From NCBI GenBank assembly GCA_027186245.1, contig CP114487.1, positions 8,179,001 through 8,243,000 on the forward strand: DNA of 64,000 bases, given 5' to 3'. Source of the stretch: Coriaria nepalensis. Its lineage: Eukaryota > Streptophyta > Magnoliopsida > Cucurbitales > Coriariaceae. Of the stretch, positions 50,131 through 62,539 are shown in pieces. Numbering within the stretch: position 1 is the stretch's first letter; the number at the start of each line of letters is the position of its first letter. The position numbers were made by a program, and so were the translations under genes. The notes beneath the pieces were generated by a model. It was not told where the DNA came from. It did not search any database and saw only the letters and a list, made by a program, of their open reading frames with translations.

Positions 50131-51800
50131 GACTAATTTGGGTCGATTGCAAGTTTGATTTGGAGAAATCCATTCGATTTAATTAGGTGATGGGTTTAAT
50201 GTCCACTTCAATCATATATATTGTATATATGATTGAACTATAGTGAAAGGTCTTTATTCATACTCGACGAAGTGTGAACTAGCTGATTAGAGATAGAATA
50301 AAGTCCTTGCTAAAGTCTGAAAGAGTATTTAGTTTGTATATTTTCGAATAGATAGAATACTTAAAAAAAAAAAAAAAGTAGTAACCAAGAAGAAATATTA
50401 ACATTAGAAATTTTAGATCTTCAACATATTTTGTATTATCTTAATATAATTATATTATAGAGTTAAAAGATTATTATTCTTTATTATTAATTTTCTTATT
50501 AAAAAAACTCATTCACACAACTAGTTCAACTTAACTTAGCTAGATTTTGAACATTCACACCCCTAACAAAACTAATAACAATGAACATCCCTTCAAATTG
50601 CTAAATACAACCACTGCAATAGAAAGAGAAGACCCAAAAAAAAAAAAAAAAGCAAGAAAGGGGCAGAGAAGAGAAAAAGGAAACAGATCCAGTAAAAATA
50701 ATAGATGCAGTGAAGTGATGTGATCAATAACACCCTAGAAAGTGGCAGTTTGACAGCGTCACTCGATCATCCTTCAAGTTTCCTATTCTGACAATTACAT
50801 GTTAAATTCTAATTAAACTGTATTATAATATTTAGTTGTAATCGATCGTATATAATAAACTATATCTATTAGAGAATTGATCAATTAAAATTGAGAAAGA
50901 AAAGAGAGGTTACCGAAATCACATTCAAAATTATGGAAGCTTTCTTTAATTTTTCTCTTTTCAGGTTTCTTTTCCTAAATTCTTTCAAAGTTTAATGTCC
51001 AACGTAATCGGTTATCACTTGGCCAATTACCCTCCTAATTCTTAGGAAGTTAATATGAGTAATCTTAGGTGTAAAAGCAAGAATCAAAGCTGTGAGTGAA
51101 AAAAGAGATACTTCAGAAAAATACCCAAAAGCCAAAAAAAGAAAAAAAAATGGTAAGAATTTTTATCACTGTATTTAATTTCTCCTGCCTTTGTTATGGA
51201 ACAAAACCCTAAAGGGTTCTTGTAAGAAGCAATCGCCGCCCTGATTGATCTCAACCGTTCACACCCATCATTCATTCACACTGTCTTTATAATCCCTGTC
51301 CCCCGTCCCTTTGTCTTTGATCCCAGTACCACACCTATAAACTGTTTCCCCCTGTTTTCTTGCAACACTTTTCACAAACTTCCAATTCCAATTTTACTAC
51401 GTGAAAACATGTTCTAGACAACCAATTTTGCGGATTTGAACTGAGCAGGAGGAGAATTAGATTGTGCATTGCGGTTCGTTGTTTTTATGGGCTTGATCGT
51501 TTCTTTCTCTGTACAGTTTATAAGGTGAGGACTGAAGTTGGTTGAAAGGGAAACAAAAAAAAAAGATTTTGATTAGTTTAGAGAGACGTTTTTGAAGGTG
51601 GGGATAATGGGTTCAGTCTTTTAGCTTTAGGTGTTATAGAATTAAAAAAAAGGAAAGCTTCCAGTTTTGTGGATTGGTTTATAAAAATCGTTGCTTTCAG
51701 GGACGTGATCAGCGTATTATTAAGCTGCTGAGTTGTTCAAAAGGGTAATGATCAATCTCTTGTTTTGAAAAAAAGAAAAAAAAAAGACTGAAAGAGGAAG
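50131..51800. other. Spacer and probable PUM promoter/leader
   Basis: No gene is recognised. Poly-A runs lie near 50362-50377 and 50636-50652. The last 380 bases (GC-richer, with in-frame stops) are likely the 5' UTR of the Pumilio gene. Confidence 0.55.
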
Positions 51801-54800
51801 ATGTTGTCTGAAATGGGGAGAAGGCCAATAATCAGCGCAAAAGAGGGGTCATTTGGGGATGATTTGGAAAAGGAGATAGGGTTATTGCTAAGAGAACAAC
51901 GGCGTCACGACTCAGCAGATGATCGTGAAAGAGAGCTCAATTTGTACAGAAGCGGGTCGGCCCCACCTACTGTTGAGGGCTCATTGAGTGCTGTTGGAGG
52001 GTTATTTGATGGTGGCGTTGGTGGAGCTGCCACCTTTTCTGAGCTGGTTTCCGATGAGGAACTGAGGTCTGATCCCGCTTATCATGCCTACTATTATTCG
52101 AATGTGAATCTGAATCCTAGATTGCCACCTCCATTCCTTTCTAGAGAGGATTGGAGGTCTGCCCAGAGATTGAATGGTGGGGAAAGTTCTGTGCTTGGTG
52201 GGATTGGAGATAGGAGGAAGGTGGTTAATAATGAGGTTGTTAGTGGTGGTGGGGAAAGATCATTGTTTTCTATGCCTCCTGGGTTCAACTCGATGAAAGA
52301 ACGACTTGATGTTGAGGTCGTTTCTTCAAATGAGTGGGGTGGGGATGGGTTAATCGGTTTGCCTGGTTTAGGACTTGGAAGCAAACAGAAGAGTCTTGCT
52401 GAAATCTTTCAGGTGATTATGGATGTCATAGTTTTCGTCTTTTATTTCTCTGGTTAATTTTAAGATTCCTTCCTTTTTTGAAGTACTAACAGTTTATTTC
52501 TTATCAATATTTCATGCATTTGTTGTAAGGATTTTGTGTTGATAACTTATTTTTCTGTGTTCAAATTATTTTAAGATCAACGTTCTAATTCTTGTATCAA
52601 CATTTTGTCTCTTTTGAAATGTTGATAACTATTGTTGCTTTTAGGATTAAGATATATTTCTATGAATAATCATTCCTAAAGGATGATAACATTATAAGTA
52701 ATAATGTAATGATACTTGTCTATTTTTTTGCTGGAATTGTATTTCATAGGAGTCAATCCTACATTAGGAACCGTCAAAATTGGAATTTCAAAAGATTCAT
52801 ATTTCTGGGCAAAGACTTCAAACTTCTTATAATCGTTGTTTTTCGTTTGAACTTTTGCTCCTTGTGCTTATTTTACTTCTTATGGCGTATTTATTTGAAA
52901 TTGAAGTTTACATTGGAAATGCACCTTTTTTTTTCAAGCTTTACTGCTGATCGTGTTGTGTTATTCTCCATGGTATAGTATCTAGTTAGAGGAGTTCGAC
53001 TTGAATTGTTGGTGATTTAAAATGATATTAGAACCATTACTATAAAGTAATCAGTGCTTGTGATGTTACTTTCTTGGTATTAGATATAGACACTGTATAC
53101 ATGTACGATGCCTCTTTCATTCTTGGTTTCACTTTTATTGTTTCCAGTACTTGGAAACTAACCGTTTTAAAATTTTATATTCATTCAGAAAGTCTCCTCT
53201 TTATAATAACTTGTAATAAGCACTGCTTATTCAGTGTCCTTCATAAAATTTCCAGGTACCATAATTTAATCATTAGCTTACACATTTTCACTTTAAGTTC
53301 ACTGATTGATTTAATATCTATGCAGGATGATATGGGCCAAACAACTCCAGTTACTGGGATTCCTTCTCGTCCAGCCAGTCGTAATGCCTTCGATGACAAT
53401 GTCGAGATTCTGGATGCAGAATCTGAGCTGGCTAGTATGCGCCGAGACTTATCAACCCCTGATGGGTTACGATCCTCATCTAACGGTCCACCTCCATCCT
53501 ACACATATGCGGCAGCTCTAGGCGCTTCCCTGTCGAGAGGCAACACTCCGGACCCACAACATATTGCTAGGGTCTCTAGTCCCTGCCCTGCTCCTATTGG
53601 AGGAGGAAGAGTCGCCAAATCTGAAAAAAGAGGCATCTCAAGTCCAAATTCATTCAATGTTGTCTCTTCAACTGGCATCAACGGGTCTGCTGACTTGGCA
53701 GCTGCTTTATCTGGCATGAGCTTGTCTTCAAATGGTGTAATGGATAATGAAATCCATTTGCAGTCACAACTCGAACAAGACATTAACAACCACCAGAGTT
53801 ATCTTTTCGGCCAGAAAAACACGTTTATGAAGAAGCCTGAATCCGTCTATTTGGGTAATAAGACGAATGGAAATGGGCCCGATCTAACTAACTCATCAGT
53901 AGATAGACACATTGAAATGCAACATCAACAATCATCTGCGCCATCTACTAACTCATTCCTGAAAGGATCCCCCACTTCCACTCTTAATTCCAGTGCTCAA
54001 TATCAGCATATAGACAATACAAACTCCTCCTATCCCAACTATGGATTAAGTGGGTACTCTGTAAACCCAACATTAACATCCATGATGACAGGGCAACTTG
54101 GCTCAGGGAATTTGCCGCCATTATTTGAAAATGTTGCTACAGCTTCAGCTTTTGGTGCTCCTGGATTAGACTCTCATCTTCTTGGAGGCTTGGCTTCTGC
54201 GTCAGAATCGCATAATCTTGGTAGAATGGGAAGTCATATAGCACAAGCAGCCCCGTTTGTAGATCCCATGTATCTTCAGTACCTAAGAACATCTGAATAT
54301 GCAGCAGCTCAGCTTGCCGCTCTTAACGACCCTTCTATGGACAGAAGCTATGGGGGAAATTCATATCTGAACATGATTGAACTTCAGAAAGCTTATCTTG
54401 GAGCTCTTCTATCCCCTCAGAAGTCACAATACAATAAATCTTGTGGGTCGAATAATCATGGTTATTATGGGAATGCAAGTTTTGGGGTTGGTATGTCTTA
54501 TCCAGGTAGTCCTATGGCAAGTCCAGTTCTTTCCAGCTCTTCCATTGGTTCTGGTAGTCCTATCAGGCAAAGTTTCCCTTCTGGGATGGGGAATTTAGTT
54601 GGGGGTTTGATGGGTTCTTGGCACTTGGATGATGGCGGAATGGAAGAAGGTTTCGCTTCTTCTTTGTTAGAAGAGTTTAAGAGCAATAAAACCAAGTGTT
54701 TTGAACTTTCCGAAATTGCTGGTCATGTTGTCGAGTTTAGGTATGTTTATAATTCTAGTCAAATGCTATTGTGTTCTGTTATCAGTATGATTTGTCTTAT

Positions 54801-56668
54801 GGTTTTTTAATCATGTTTTTCTCATTATCACTCTTATGAGCAGTGCGGATCAGTATGGAAGTCGATTTATTCAGCAAAAACTTGAGATGGCCACAACAGA
54901 GGAGAAAAACATGGTTTATAAAGAAATCATTCCGCAAGCACTTGCTTTGATGACTGATGTTTTTGGTAATTATGTGATTCAAAAGGTATAGCCCCTATCC
55001 TTCCACCTGGGAGTATAAACAAAGTCATTGCTTTTCCATATATCCAATGGATTTGATACAATCAACAAATTTGTGTATTACACAGTTCTTTGAGCACGGA
55101 CTTCCATCACAGAGAAGAGAATTGGCCAACAAGCTTTTTGGTCACGTACTAACTCTTAGTCTTCAGATGTATGGTTGCCGTGTGATCCAGAAGGTACTGA
55201 TAGCTTTACTTTTACTAATCTATGGCTATCTGTTCACTATTGTCTTATGGTTTTAGCTAAATTAACGGTGCGGTTCTATTGGGTCTGTATAATTTTGACT
55301 ATGAGAATTTCTATCTCTGATATTAAACCATAATCTATTTAGGCAATAGAAGTTGTTGATATAGACCAGAAGATCAAAATGGTTGAAGAGCTTGACGGAC
55401 ATGTGATGCGCTGTGTACGTGATCAGAATGGGAACCATGTTATCCAAAAGTGTATTGAATGTGTCCCTGAAGAAGCAACTCAGTTTATTGTCACCACTTT
55501 CTATGATCAGGTTGTCATCCTTTCAACCCATCCATATGGGTGTCGTGTTATACAGGTTGAGAAAACTTTTTTTTCTTTTCTCTTTCCCCTTTCCTTTTAT
55601 TGTTTGCTTCACTTATTCATGATTTTTCCTTGACGGTCTACAAATGAATAACCTTTTTTTTTTTTTGAGTCTGGTTTCAGAGGGTCTTAGAGCACTGCAA
55701 CAACCCAAATACTCAGAGTAAAGTTATGGATGAGATTTTAGGAGCTGTTAGCATGTTGGCACAAGATCAATATGGGAATTATGTCGTTCAGGTTCATTAT
55801 CTTGTCTTGAAATTTAATTGACTTCACTATTCTCTCAAATATTGTCTTTTGTGATTAAGTTGATAAAAGGCTATCATGAGATGACTCATCCCATTATACC
55901 TTGGCAACAAGGTTCCTACTTTTCAAAGCTATATTAAGGTCTCTTGATTGACTTCCCCAAGTGTAAATCTTTTTGAGTGTAGGAAATTTTCTTTCATCAA
56001 AGTTGATCGGTTATATTCTTCTCTATTTAACAGCATGTACTGGAGCATGGAAAAGCTCATGAGCGTTCAACTATAATCAGGGAATTGGCTGGAAAGATTG
56101 TGCAGATGAGTCAACAAAAGTTTGCGTCCAATGTGGTTGAGAAGTGCTTGGCTTTTGGTGGTGTTTCTGAACGCCAGTTACTTGTCACTGAGATGCTTGG
56201 CACTACGGATGAAAATGAGCCCCTTCAGGTTTCTCATAAAAACAACTCTCAATACAATAATTAATAAGTCAGCCCATCATTGTAATCTTTATGAGATAAA
56301 CTAGCAATAGTTCTTCTTAAGGCCATGAATTCTCTGTCCCAGGCAATGATGAAAGATCAGTTTGCAAACTACGTTGTACAAAAGGTGCTGGAGACTTGTG
56401 ATGACCAGCAAAGAGAACTTATCCTTTCTCGTATCAAAGTTCATTTGAATGCTTTGAAGAAATACACTTATGGCAAGCACATTGTTGCTCGTGTAGAGAA
56501 GCTCGTTGCTGCCGGAGGTACCCTACTCAATTATTCCCCCTTCATTAACTGAAACTAGCTTTGCTTTCATAACATATTTGTGAAGTTTATATCTAACTAT
56601 ATCCTTCCTCTCGCGAATAATTTGCAGAAAGGAGGATGGCTACTCAGTCTTCACTGCACACTGCTTAG
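51801..56668 (+). CDS. PUM: Pumilio RNA-binding protein (APUM1-4 group), 9 exons, 1003 aa
   Basis: Pumilio proteins bind UGUA motifs in mRNA 3' UTRs and repress or destabilise the message in the cytoplasm. Exons are 51801-52412, 53326-54740, 54844-54985, 55086-55193, 55343-55555, 55681-55791, 56034-56228, 56343-56517 and 56628-56668; phases all agree. The N-terminal part is low-complexity and contains the nucleic-acid-binding NABP-type region of plant PUMs ([45 protein letters not shown] segment). Eight PUF repeats run from about residue 660 to 995. Their base-reading residues are SR..Q, NY..Q, CR..Q, NH..Q, CR..Q, NY..Q, SN..E and NY..Q, identical to the classical PUM set that reads UGUANAUA. 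The end is [12 protein letters not shown]. No disruption is seen. Confidence 0.94.
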
Positions 56669-57527
56669 AATAGATGGTGTAGGAAAGGGAGAAGGGAAGT
56701 TGTTTTGTACAGCTAACTGAGGCTAGTCTGAACTTTTTTCCTCTCTTGCTCGATTTTCCCGTAATTTTCTGTTCTTTCCACATATCTACTAAGACAAGGC
56801 AACGGCTCAACCTATATCTCTTGCACAGGTTATGAGTTGGATTGGAAATAAAGTTGCCGTCTCCTGAGCTTGTACCGGAAACCTGTACATTTTGTAGTTT
56901 TTAAGGTTTATACATAGAATCTAAAGTCTCAAGGGTCTGTCACTGTTCAAATGCAGAAGAGAATATCATAAAATGGCCGGCTATACTTGTTTTCAAGGGC
57001 GTATAAAAATATGATTTTTAAGGTAGGGCTTCCCCCCCACCCATATGGTGACATAACTGTATCAATGCTGGTTGTAGACATGTTTTGGTGAATCCAGATT
57101 TTGTCATAAATGTATGGTAATTGACTCCTTTTTTCCTGTTCTACTGGAATAATTTTCCATTTATTTTCTTTTTTGATTATGTTTCTGTGATCTTGTATGC
57201 TTTCTACTAGAAAATTTTTAGTTGAACCGTAAACACGGTGATCTATGCGTTATCTCATCTTAGCCGAAAATGGGGATTGGAGAGGTGATCACGTGCATAA
57301 CTAGTTTCAGTCCGTCTCTGCCAAGTAATCACGGTAGTGCTTGCCCTACATGTCGGATTATAGGACAATCGCTTGGAGACACATTTGTTGGCGGCAAGAT
57401 CTCTCTTATTACTCTTTTATCTTCTGCAGTTTGTATTCAGCTTATGATTGAAATAAACGGTCCCGATTTGACTTCCCGAAAAAGAACGGCGGGCCATATA
57501 GAGAATGGCTCCACCTCCGGCAATTAT
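56669..57527. other. PUM 3' UTR and spacer
   Basis: The PUM 3' UTR probably ends within the first 500 bases. The open frame at 57270-57578 has no recognised family and runs into the LTR element. Nothing else is seen. Confidence 0.5.
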
Positions 57528-58408
57528 ATACGTTCAAATTTATATTTTGACACTTTAAATTTGTTGGAAGAATTTTAATAGCAAAATAGTAAAATGGTCG
57601 AAACAAAGACTAAGTAAGGTCAGCAATAGTCGGCTGACCGAGTAAGATAGGGCGGTGAAGATTGGTCGAACCTTATTGGCAGCCTGAGATTTTAGTTAAT
57701 TTGGCCTATTCTTAGCGGATTATTCTTTATTTCAATCTGTTTTAGCTAATTTTAAAGGTATTTTCACAAAATCAGAGAAAATTTATAAAGTTCAAAGATT
57801 ATTCAACAAAAATTAAGAGTGGATTTATAAATCAGAAAAGACATTTGACAAATGGTCTTTCTGCAAGTAAAAAATAATCATATCGTAAATGGATTTAATA
57901 GTAGAAAGTCTATTTTTGGAGGGCTAAATAGAAAAATCTGAACCAAAGAGGCTTTTCTATTAAATTCGGATTGCTTGGCAGCCAAGTCTCTGATTCTATA
58001 TAAATAGCAGGCTCCGTCAAGTGAAAAGAACACAAAAAAACCACCATTCAAACCTTCATAAAGGTGTAATGCTTCTGAGACTCAATGCCCTAAAGATTTT
58101 CCAAAGCTCAAAGCTCTGAAGAAATCCTTCGAGGATAATTATCGCTTTGCAGGTACCATACTTGTATGATTCAGTGAGTGTTACTAATACTCAAAACCTC
58201 ACCTTACACAAATACCTTTTCGATAGTCATTTCATTCGTCGTTAGTAGATTTAGTACCCAAATCCAGTGCAACCCGCTAAGTACTATATCATGTTTCTTT
58301 CGCTCTGGAATCAAGTCAGATCTTTTTTCATTACGGTATAATATCATTATTCTAATACAATGCCTCATTTATTTTTATGTCCCTATTTTAACTCTTTAAT
58401 TTATTGCA
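57528..58408 (+). repeat. 5' LTR of the LARD-like element
   Basis: Left copy of the direct repeat, with TATA box at 57996-58007. Confidence 0.65.
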
Positions 58409-59237
58409 CATGTGAAACTAAATGTCCCACTAGTCGTTGGAGAAACGGGCTAAGAACTACTTGAGCATCAGGATTTGATAAGCTAATCTCATAGAGATAC
58501 CGAAAGCAAATGTCAAAGGCCAGGCCAAAACACAGATATCCAATAAGAGCAAACCCATAGCAAACCAAATCCCTTTAGTGATCTTAGACATCCCAGGGTA
58601 AAAATCCGAAAAGTGGAAGTACAACTAATACTGAAGGACCCAAAAGGGTATGCCGACTATAGCAAAAAGGTTGTCTACTATCTCAATGCAGCCTCAATAA
58701 AGATAACCAAATGAGAAAGATGAAAGTGAGAAGTGGGCACCTTAGGATAAAGCCATAGAAAGAGGAAGCAACTCTCTGATATAAGACGAACTAAGTACGC
58801 ATAGCAGAAACCTACACAAAAGAACCATCATAAAGGCTATGTGCTTCTGATCGGTCACATCATCACTCATATGCTCTCTTTTAAATGACCAATATGAGAC
58901 TCTCTTTTTCGGATATGTAAAGTTAACAGTATCGGTGAGAAGGCCAACTTTCAACTTAGTACCCTCGATCGAGAGACCGATGATGGGAGTAATATCAAAT
59001 AGTCATTGGTCTATGGGGAAAGGTGAAACAATTATATGAAGGGGATCACAAGCTCATGGTTAATAGGACAACGCTAACATCATACATGAAAGGCTCTCTA
59101 GTCAGCTTCATAAACTCAGCTAATATGGCTTATTGCCACATGGGTAAATAGAATGGCTTGAGTTGTTCTATCTAGCCCGACTAAACTTTAGGAGTCAGAG
59201 AAGGCTAACTCCTTAAGTTTTGACCCAACTGAATATC

Positions 59238-59594
59238 TTAGTCAATCTCGTCGGCCTCAAAAGGGAATTGGTCATTAAAAGGATAAATTCCCAAGTTAGG
59301 AATATTATTTCTATCAGTAGAAATATAAGGTACAATGACCATACCTTCACTGATTCTTGCTAGAGTACTAAAGTCACAGTAGTCTAGTTGAGGGTTCCGA
59401 GCAAGAAGAGCAGTTACATTGTTGGCCATGAGGAAATCAACTACTTTCTTTTGGTACTCCAATTTTTTTTTTTTTTTGAAGAAAGAGAAGGGATTAGAGG
59501 AAAACTTTGAGAGGATATTATGAGTTTGAAGAGAGGATAGGTCCCTTTTTACAGAAAAATAAGTGAAAAAGGAAAAAAAAAAAAAAAAAAACAA
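59238..59594 (-). CDS. Hypothetical minus-strand ORF within the LARD-like element
   Basis: 118 codons. The N-terminal third is low complexity, from a T/A tract. The rest reads LEYQKKVVDFLMANNVTALL and IPNLGIYPFNDQFPFEADEI. No family is recognised. It lies downstream (minus strand) of the decayed antisense ORF and may be a second piece of the same coding unit, or chance. Confidence 0.25.
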   Translation of the reverse strand: MFFFFFFSFFTYFSVKRDLSSLQTHNILSKFSSNPFSFFKKKKKLEYQKKVVDFLMANNVTALLARNPQLDYCDFSTLARISEGMVIVPYISTDRNNIPNLGIYPFNDQFPFEADEID

Positions 59595-60203
59595 AGGGAT
59601 GAGATTGGCCTGTGACCATCATTTCACGATCGGCCTTCAGCGACCGCATCGGCCAATCCTAGCAGCCGACTGAAAGGTATGGTTAGCCACTGAACAAAAT
59701 CAGGCCCTCTCGCACGTCAAAAATTAGCCAGACGACCTAGGCTGAAAATCTGCTTGAAGTTTGATTTAATGGGATACTCCCAAGACTCTCAGAAGATCTG
59801 GCCGTTTGAAATTGATTTGATGAGATGGATGGTTTTGATCAAATTCTTAGAAGATTAAACGGATTTTAAACTGATTTGATGATGATTTGATTTGATTTTG
59901 AGGCAATGGTAAGTTTTATCAACTTACATGTAATTATTCGGCCTTTAATGGATGAATTTAGGATCAAACATACAAAAATAAGAAAATTTTATTGACTAAA
60001 TGGCTAATTGGTGTTGTAAACATAGATGAACATCATTTATTGTAAGCTAATTCATAACACAATTGGTATAGGAATAAAGCAAAAAGAACAAAAGGAAACA
60101 CTACTTGGCCGATTATACGAAAATCAATCAGAAAACAAGCAAACAAAAGAGGGGCATGTGGGTCGTTCATCGTCAGAGTTTGTAAAAGATCTTAAAGATT
60201 GTT

Positions 60204-60983
60204 TCATGATGGCTTGAGACCAACTAGAATTGTTTCTGCATTCTCTAAAGTGTCATGATGTCGTTGCACGGAAGACTAGGTTTGAGCGAGATCCTTCACG
60301 AATCGATTTGTGTTCTTGATCAAGGCGCTGCAAATGTTGCGACCTTTGCCAAGTGCTATATGGACTTCAAATTGATGATATCAAAGAGATATGAGTAGAG
60401 CCTCTAATTCGGCTATTTGAGCCGAAATGATGAGATGTTCGTTGTTCAGCTGCTCGAATTTCTCATGTGAACTATGAATTAGTAGCTTCCTTTGATTCAT
60501 GGTATGAAATGTTAAGTCATGGGAAGTAAGAAAATCAATGGCTTATACCTTTATCTCAGAATGCTCCTTGTAGAGGACAATAAGCCGCCTTGTCTCATTA
60601 AAAATTCTCTTAAACTAGATTCTTATCCGGTCAAAGGCTTGTTTGGAAAAAATAATGTTGTCAAGTTCTATCATAATCACTTCAAGGTTAGGGTCTAGGC
60701 GTGCAGAATCAATGCCTTGTAAGAGAAAAGTCGCGGGCTTTAACATGAAGGGATGAAATGCAAGAGGACAATGAGTGGTTTCCCATGTAATTAGACCTGG
60801 ATGATGGATTATTTGAATCATAAGATGTTTTAAGGTATGGTCAAAGTCTGGGCATTTGAACCTTCCAAGGGCTTCATCTAACCGAAGAGAAACATAGGAA
60901 GTTTATTGAGAAGAAAGAGTGAGTGAATTATAAGATTGAATAATAAGCTCTAAAGGATCACTTTCTACACTAGCTTCGGCCAT
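60204..60983 (-). pseudogene. Decayed 260-codon antisense ORF of the LARD-like element
   Basis: On the minus strand one frame runs from ATG at 60983 (MAEASVESDPLELIIQSYNS) to TGA at 60206-60204: 260 codons with no frameshift but five internal stops. Segments are VSLRLDEALGRFKCPDFDHT, MIQIIHHPGLITWETTHCPL, LDPNLEVIMIELDNIIF, FKRIFNETRRLIVLYKEHSE and a heptad-like KFEQLNNEHLIISAQIAELE. The middle and end look helical or coiled coil. I do not recognise the protein. It is opposite in orientation to the LTRs and sits beside the 3' LTR, the position of antisense ORFs in Tat-lineage Gypsy elements. Confidence 0.6.
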
Positions 60984-61100
60984 GGTTGATTAAGGTTTGA
61001 CCAAATAAAGTTGTATTAGGCCGAATTTATAGAGGCACCGTGTCCATTAGTCCTATTATTATCAGAATACTCAATAGAAGGAATAAATGGGGGTATTTAT

Positions 61101-62128
61101 TGATGCCAAAATTCGTATTTTAACAATTGAAATTCGTTGGAAGAATATTTTAACAAGAAAATCACTAAATTGGCCACACAAAAAAAAAAAAAAGAAGATA
61201 AAATAAGCCAAGTTTCGACCAAGTTAGCTAAATGATTGATCAGTCGGCCAAGTAAGGGGCCAACCATAGCTACCCGATCGAGCAAGGCTAGGCGACTGTA
61301 GTAGCCAATCAGCTGACCAAGCAAGGTCGAGTGGCCAAGGTTAGCCGAACCTTGTTGGCCGCCCGAGATCTTGAAGAGGCCAATTTGGCTGATTGTCTTT
61401 CATTTTTGTCCATTTTAGATGATTTTAGGGGTATTTCCGTAAAATCATATGGAAATTTCATTATAAATCCAAGAATTATTTATCAGAAGTGAAGGGTGGA
61501 CTTGCAAATCAGAGAAGACTTTTAACCAATTCCAAGAGTTCTTAAGCAAATATAAAGGTTTCTATGCAAATGAAAAATATCAAATCGTAAAGAAAAAGTC
61601 ATGGTTGACTAATTCAAGTGGTCCAAGAATAGAAATTTCATATTTGGATGGTTAAACAGCAAAATCCGAACAAGAGAGACTTTTTCAAATAAATCGGATT
61701 GCTTGGCCGCCAAGTCTCCAACTCCCTATAAATAGTAGGCTTTGTCAAATGAAAAGAACACAAAATAACCACCATCTAAATTATCTCAAAAGTACAATGC
61801 TTTCGAGATTCAACACCCTAAAGATCTTCTAAGGCTCAAAACCCGAAAGAAATCCTTACAAAGATATTTACGACTATACAGACACTCTATTTATATGATT
61901 CACTTAGTGTTTTTGACACTTGAAACCTCACCTTCCATAAATAATTTTTCCATCGTCATTTAGTAGATTTAATATCTAAACCTAATATAATTCGTTAAGT
62001 ATTATATTCTACTTCTTTCGCTCTATAATCAAATCAGATATTTTTTTATTATGGTTCAATATCGTTATTATAATACAATAACTCATTTATTTTTATATCC
62101 TTATTTTAATACTCTTTGATTTATTACA
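61101..62128 (+). repeat. 3' LTR of the LARD-like element
   Basis: Right copy, opening TGATGCCAAAATTCG and preceded by a purine-rich GAAGGAATAAATGGGGG (about 61078-61094). The TATA box is at 61726-61735. Confidence 0.65.
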
Positions 62129-62539
62129 TATTTAAATTATCCATTTTATCTTATATTTCTTTTTAATTTAGTACATGTTATATTTACCTTACTTTTAATA
62201 TATATATATATATATTTTACTTTATTATATTTTATTATATATACATGTTATATTCATAATTTATTGTTTCAAAATATATCTACTTTTAATATTCTGACAT
62301 ATTACATTACATTCGAAAATAGATCGATATTCCGATCACCAAAATAAATTGACACCTGATAAAACAGTTTCCATGTGCCAAAATGTTTCGTATCATTTCC
62401 CGTTCTGCAATTTGCCGATTTTTGCAATAAACAATACCAAATCACAGCCGTCAATTCTTTCCGATCGTCGGACAATCTCCTACAGACGACCGACCCCGAG
62501 AAGGGAGGAGGATAGAAAAGAGAGGAACTGGAGGCGAAC
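62129..62539. other. Spacer and DnaJ-gene promoter
   Basis: AT-rich, with (TA)n at about 62199-62214. The last 100 bases are GC-richer and probably the 5' UTR. No gene is seen. Confidence 0.55.

Larger units (their letters stand above)
57528..62128 (+). mobile_element. Non-autonomous LTR retrotransposon (LARD-like) with decayed antisense ORF
   Basis: Two long direct repeats, about 57528-58408 and 61101-62128, share collinear landmarks. They open with TTGTTGGAAGAAT / TTCGTTGGAAGAAT, share CGGATTGCTTGGC and CCAAGTCTC, a CTATAAATAG-type TATA box (57996-58007 and 61726-61735) and AAAAGAACACAAAA, and close in CTCATTTATTTTTAT and TTATT(G/A)CA. They are diverged and the right copy has about 150 extra bases, so the insertion is old. 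The 2.7-kb interior has no gag, RT or integrase on either strand. Instead it has a minus-strand coding remnant next to the right LTR. Element limits are approximate; no primer-binding site or target duplication could be defined. Confidence 0.7.

Noticed and set aside
53074..53325. Upstream extension of the long PUM open frame before 53326
   Set aside because: Hydrophobic, low-complexity translation of intron 1. The acceptor at 53325 and the conserved [11 protein letters not shown] start mark the real exon.
57240..57290. TCTTAGCCGAAAA resembling the reverse complement of the U2 snRNA 5' region
   Set aside because: Only about 12 bases match and the branch-site-recognition sequence and Sm site are missing, so no snRNA is called.
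57270..57578. 102-codon + strand frame before the LARD-like element
   Set aside because: No similarity recognised, and it overlaps the LTR boundary; it is most likely chance or repeat sequence.
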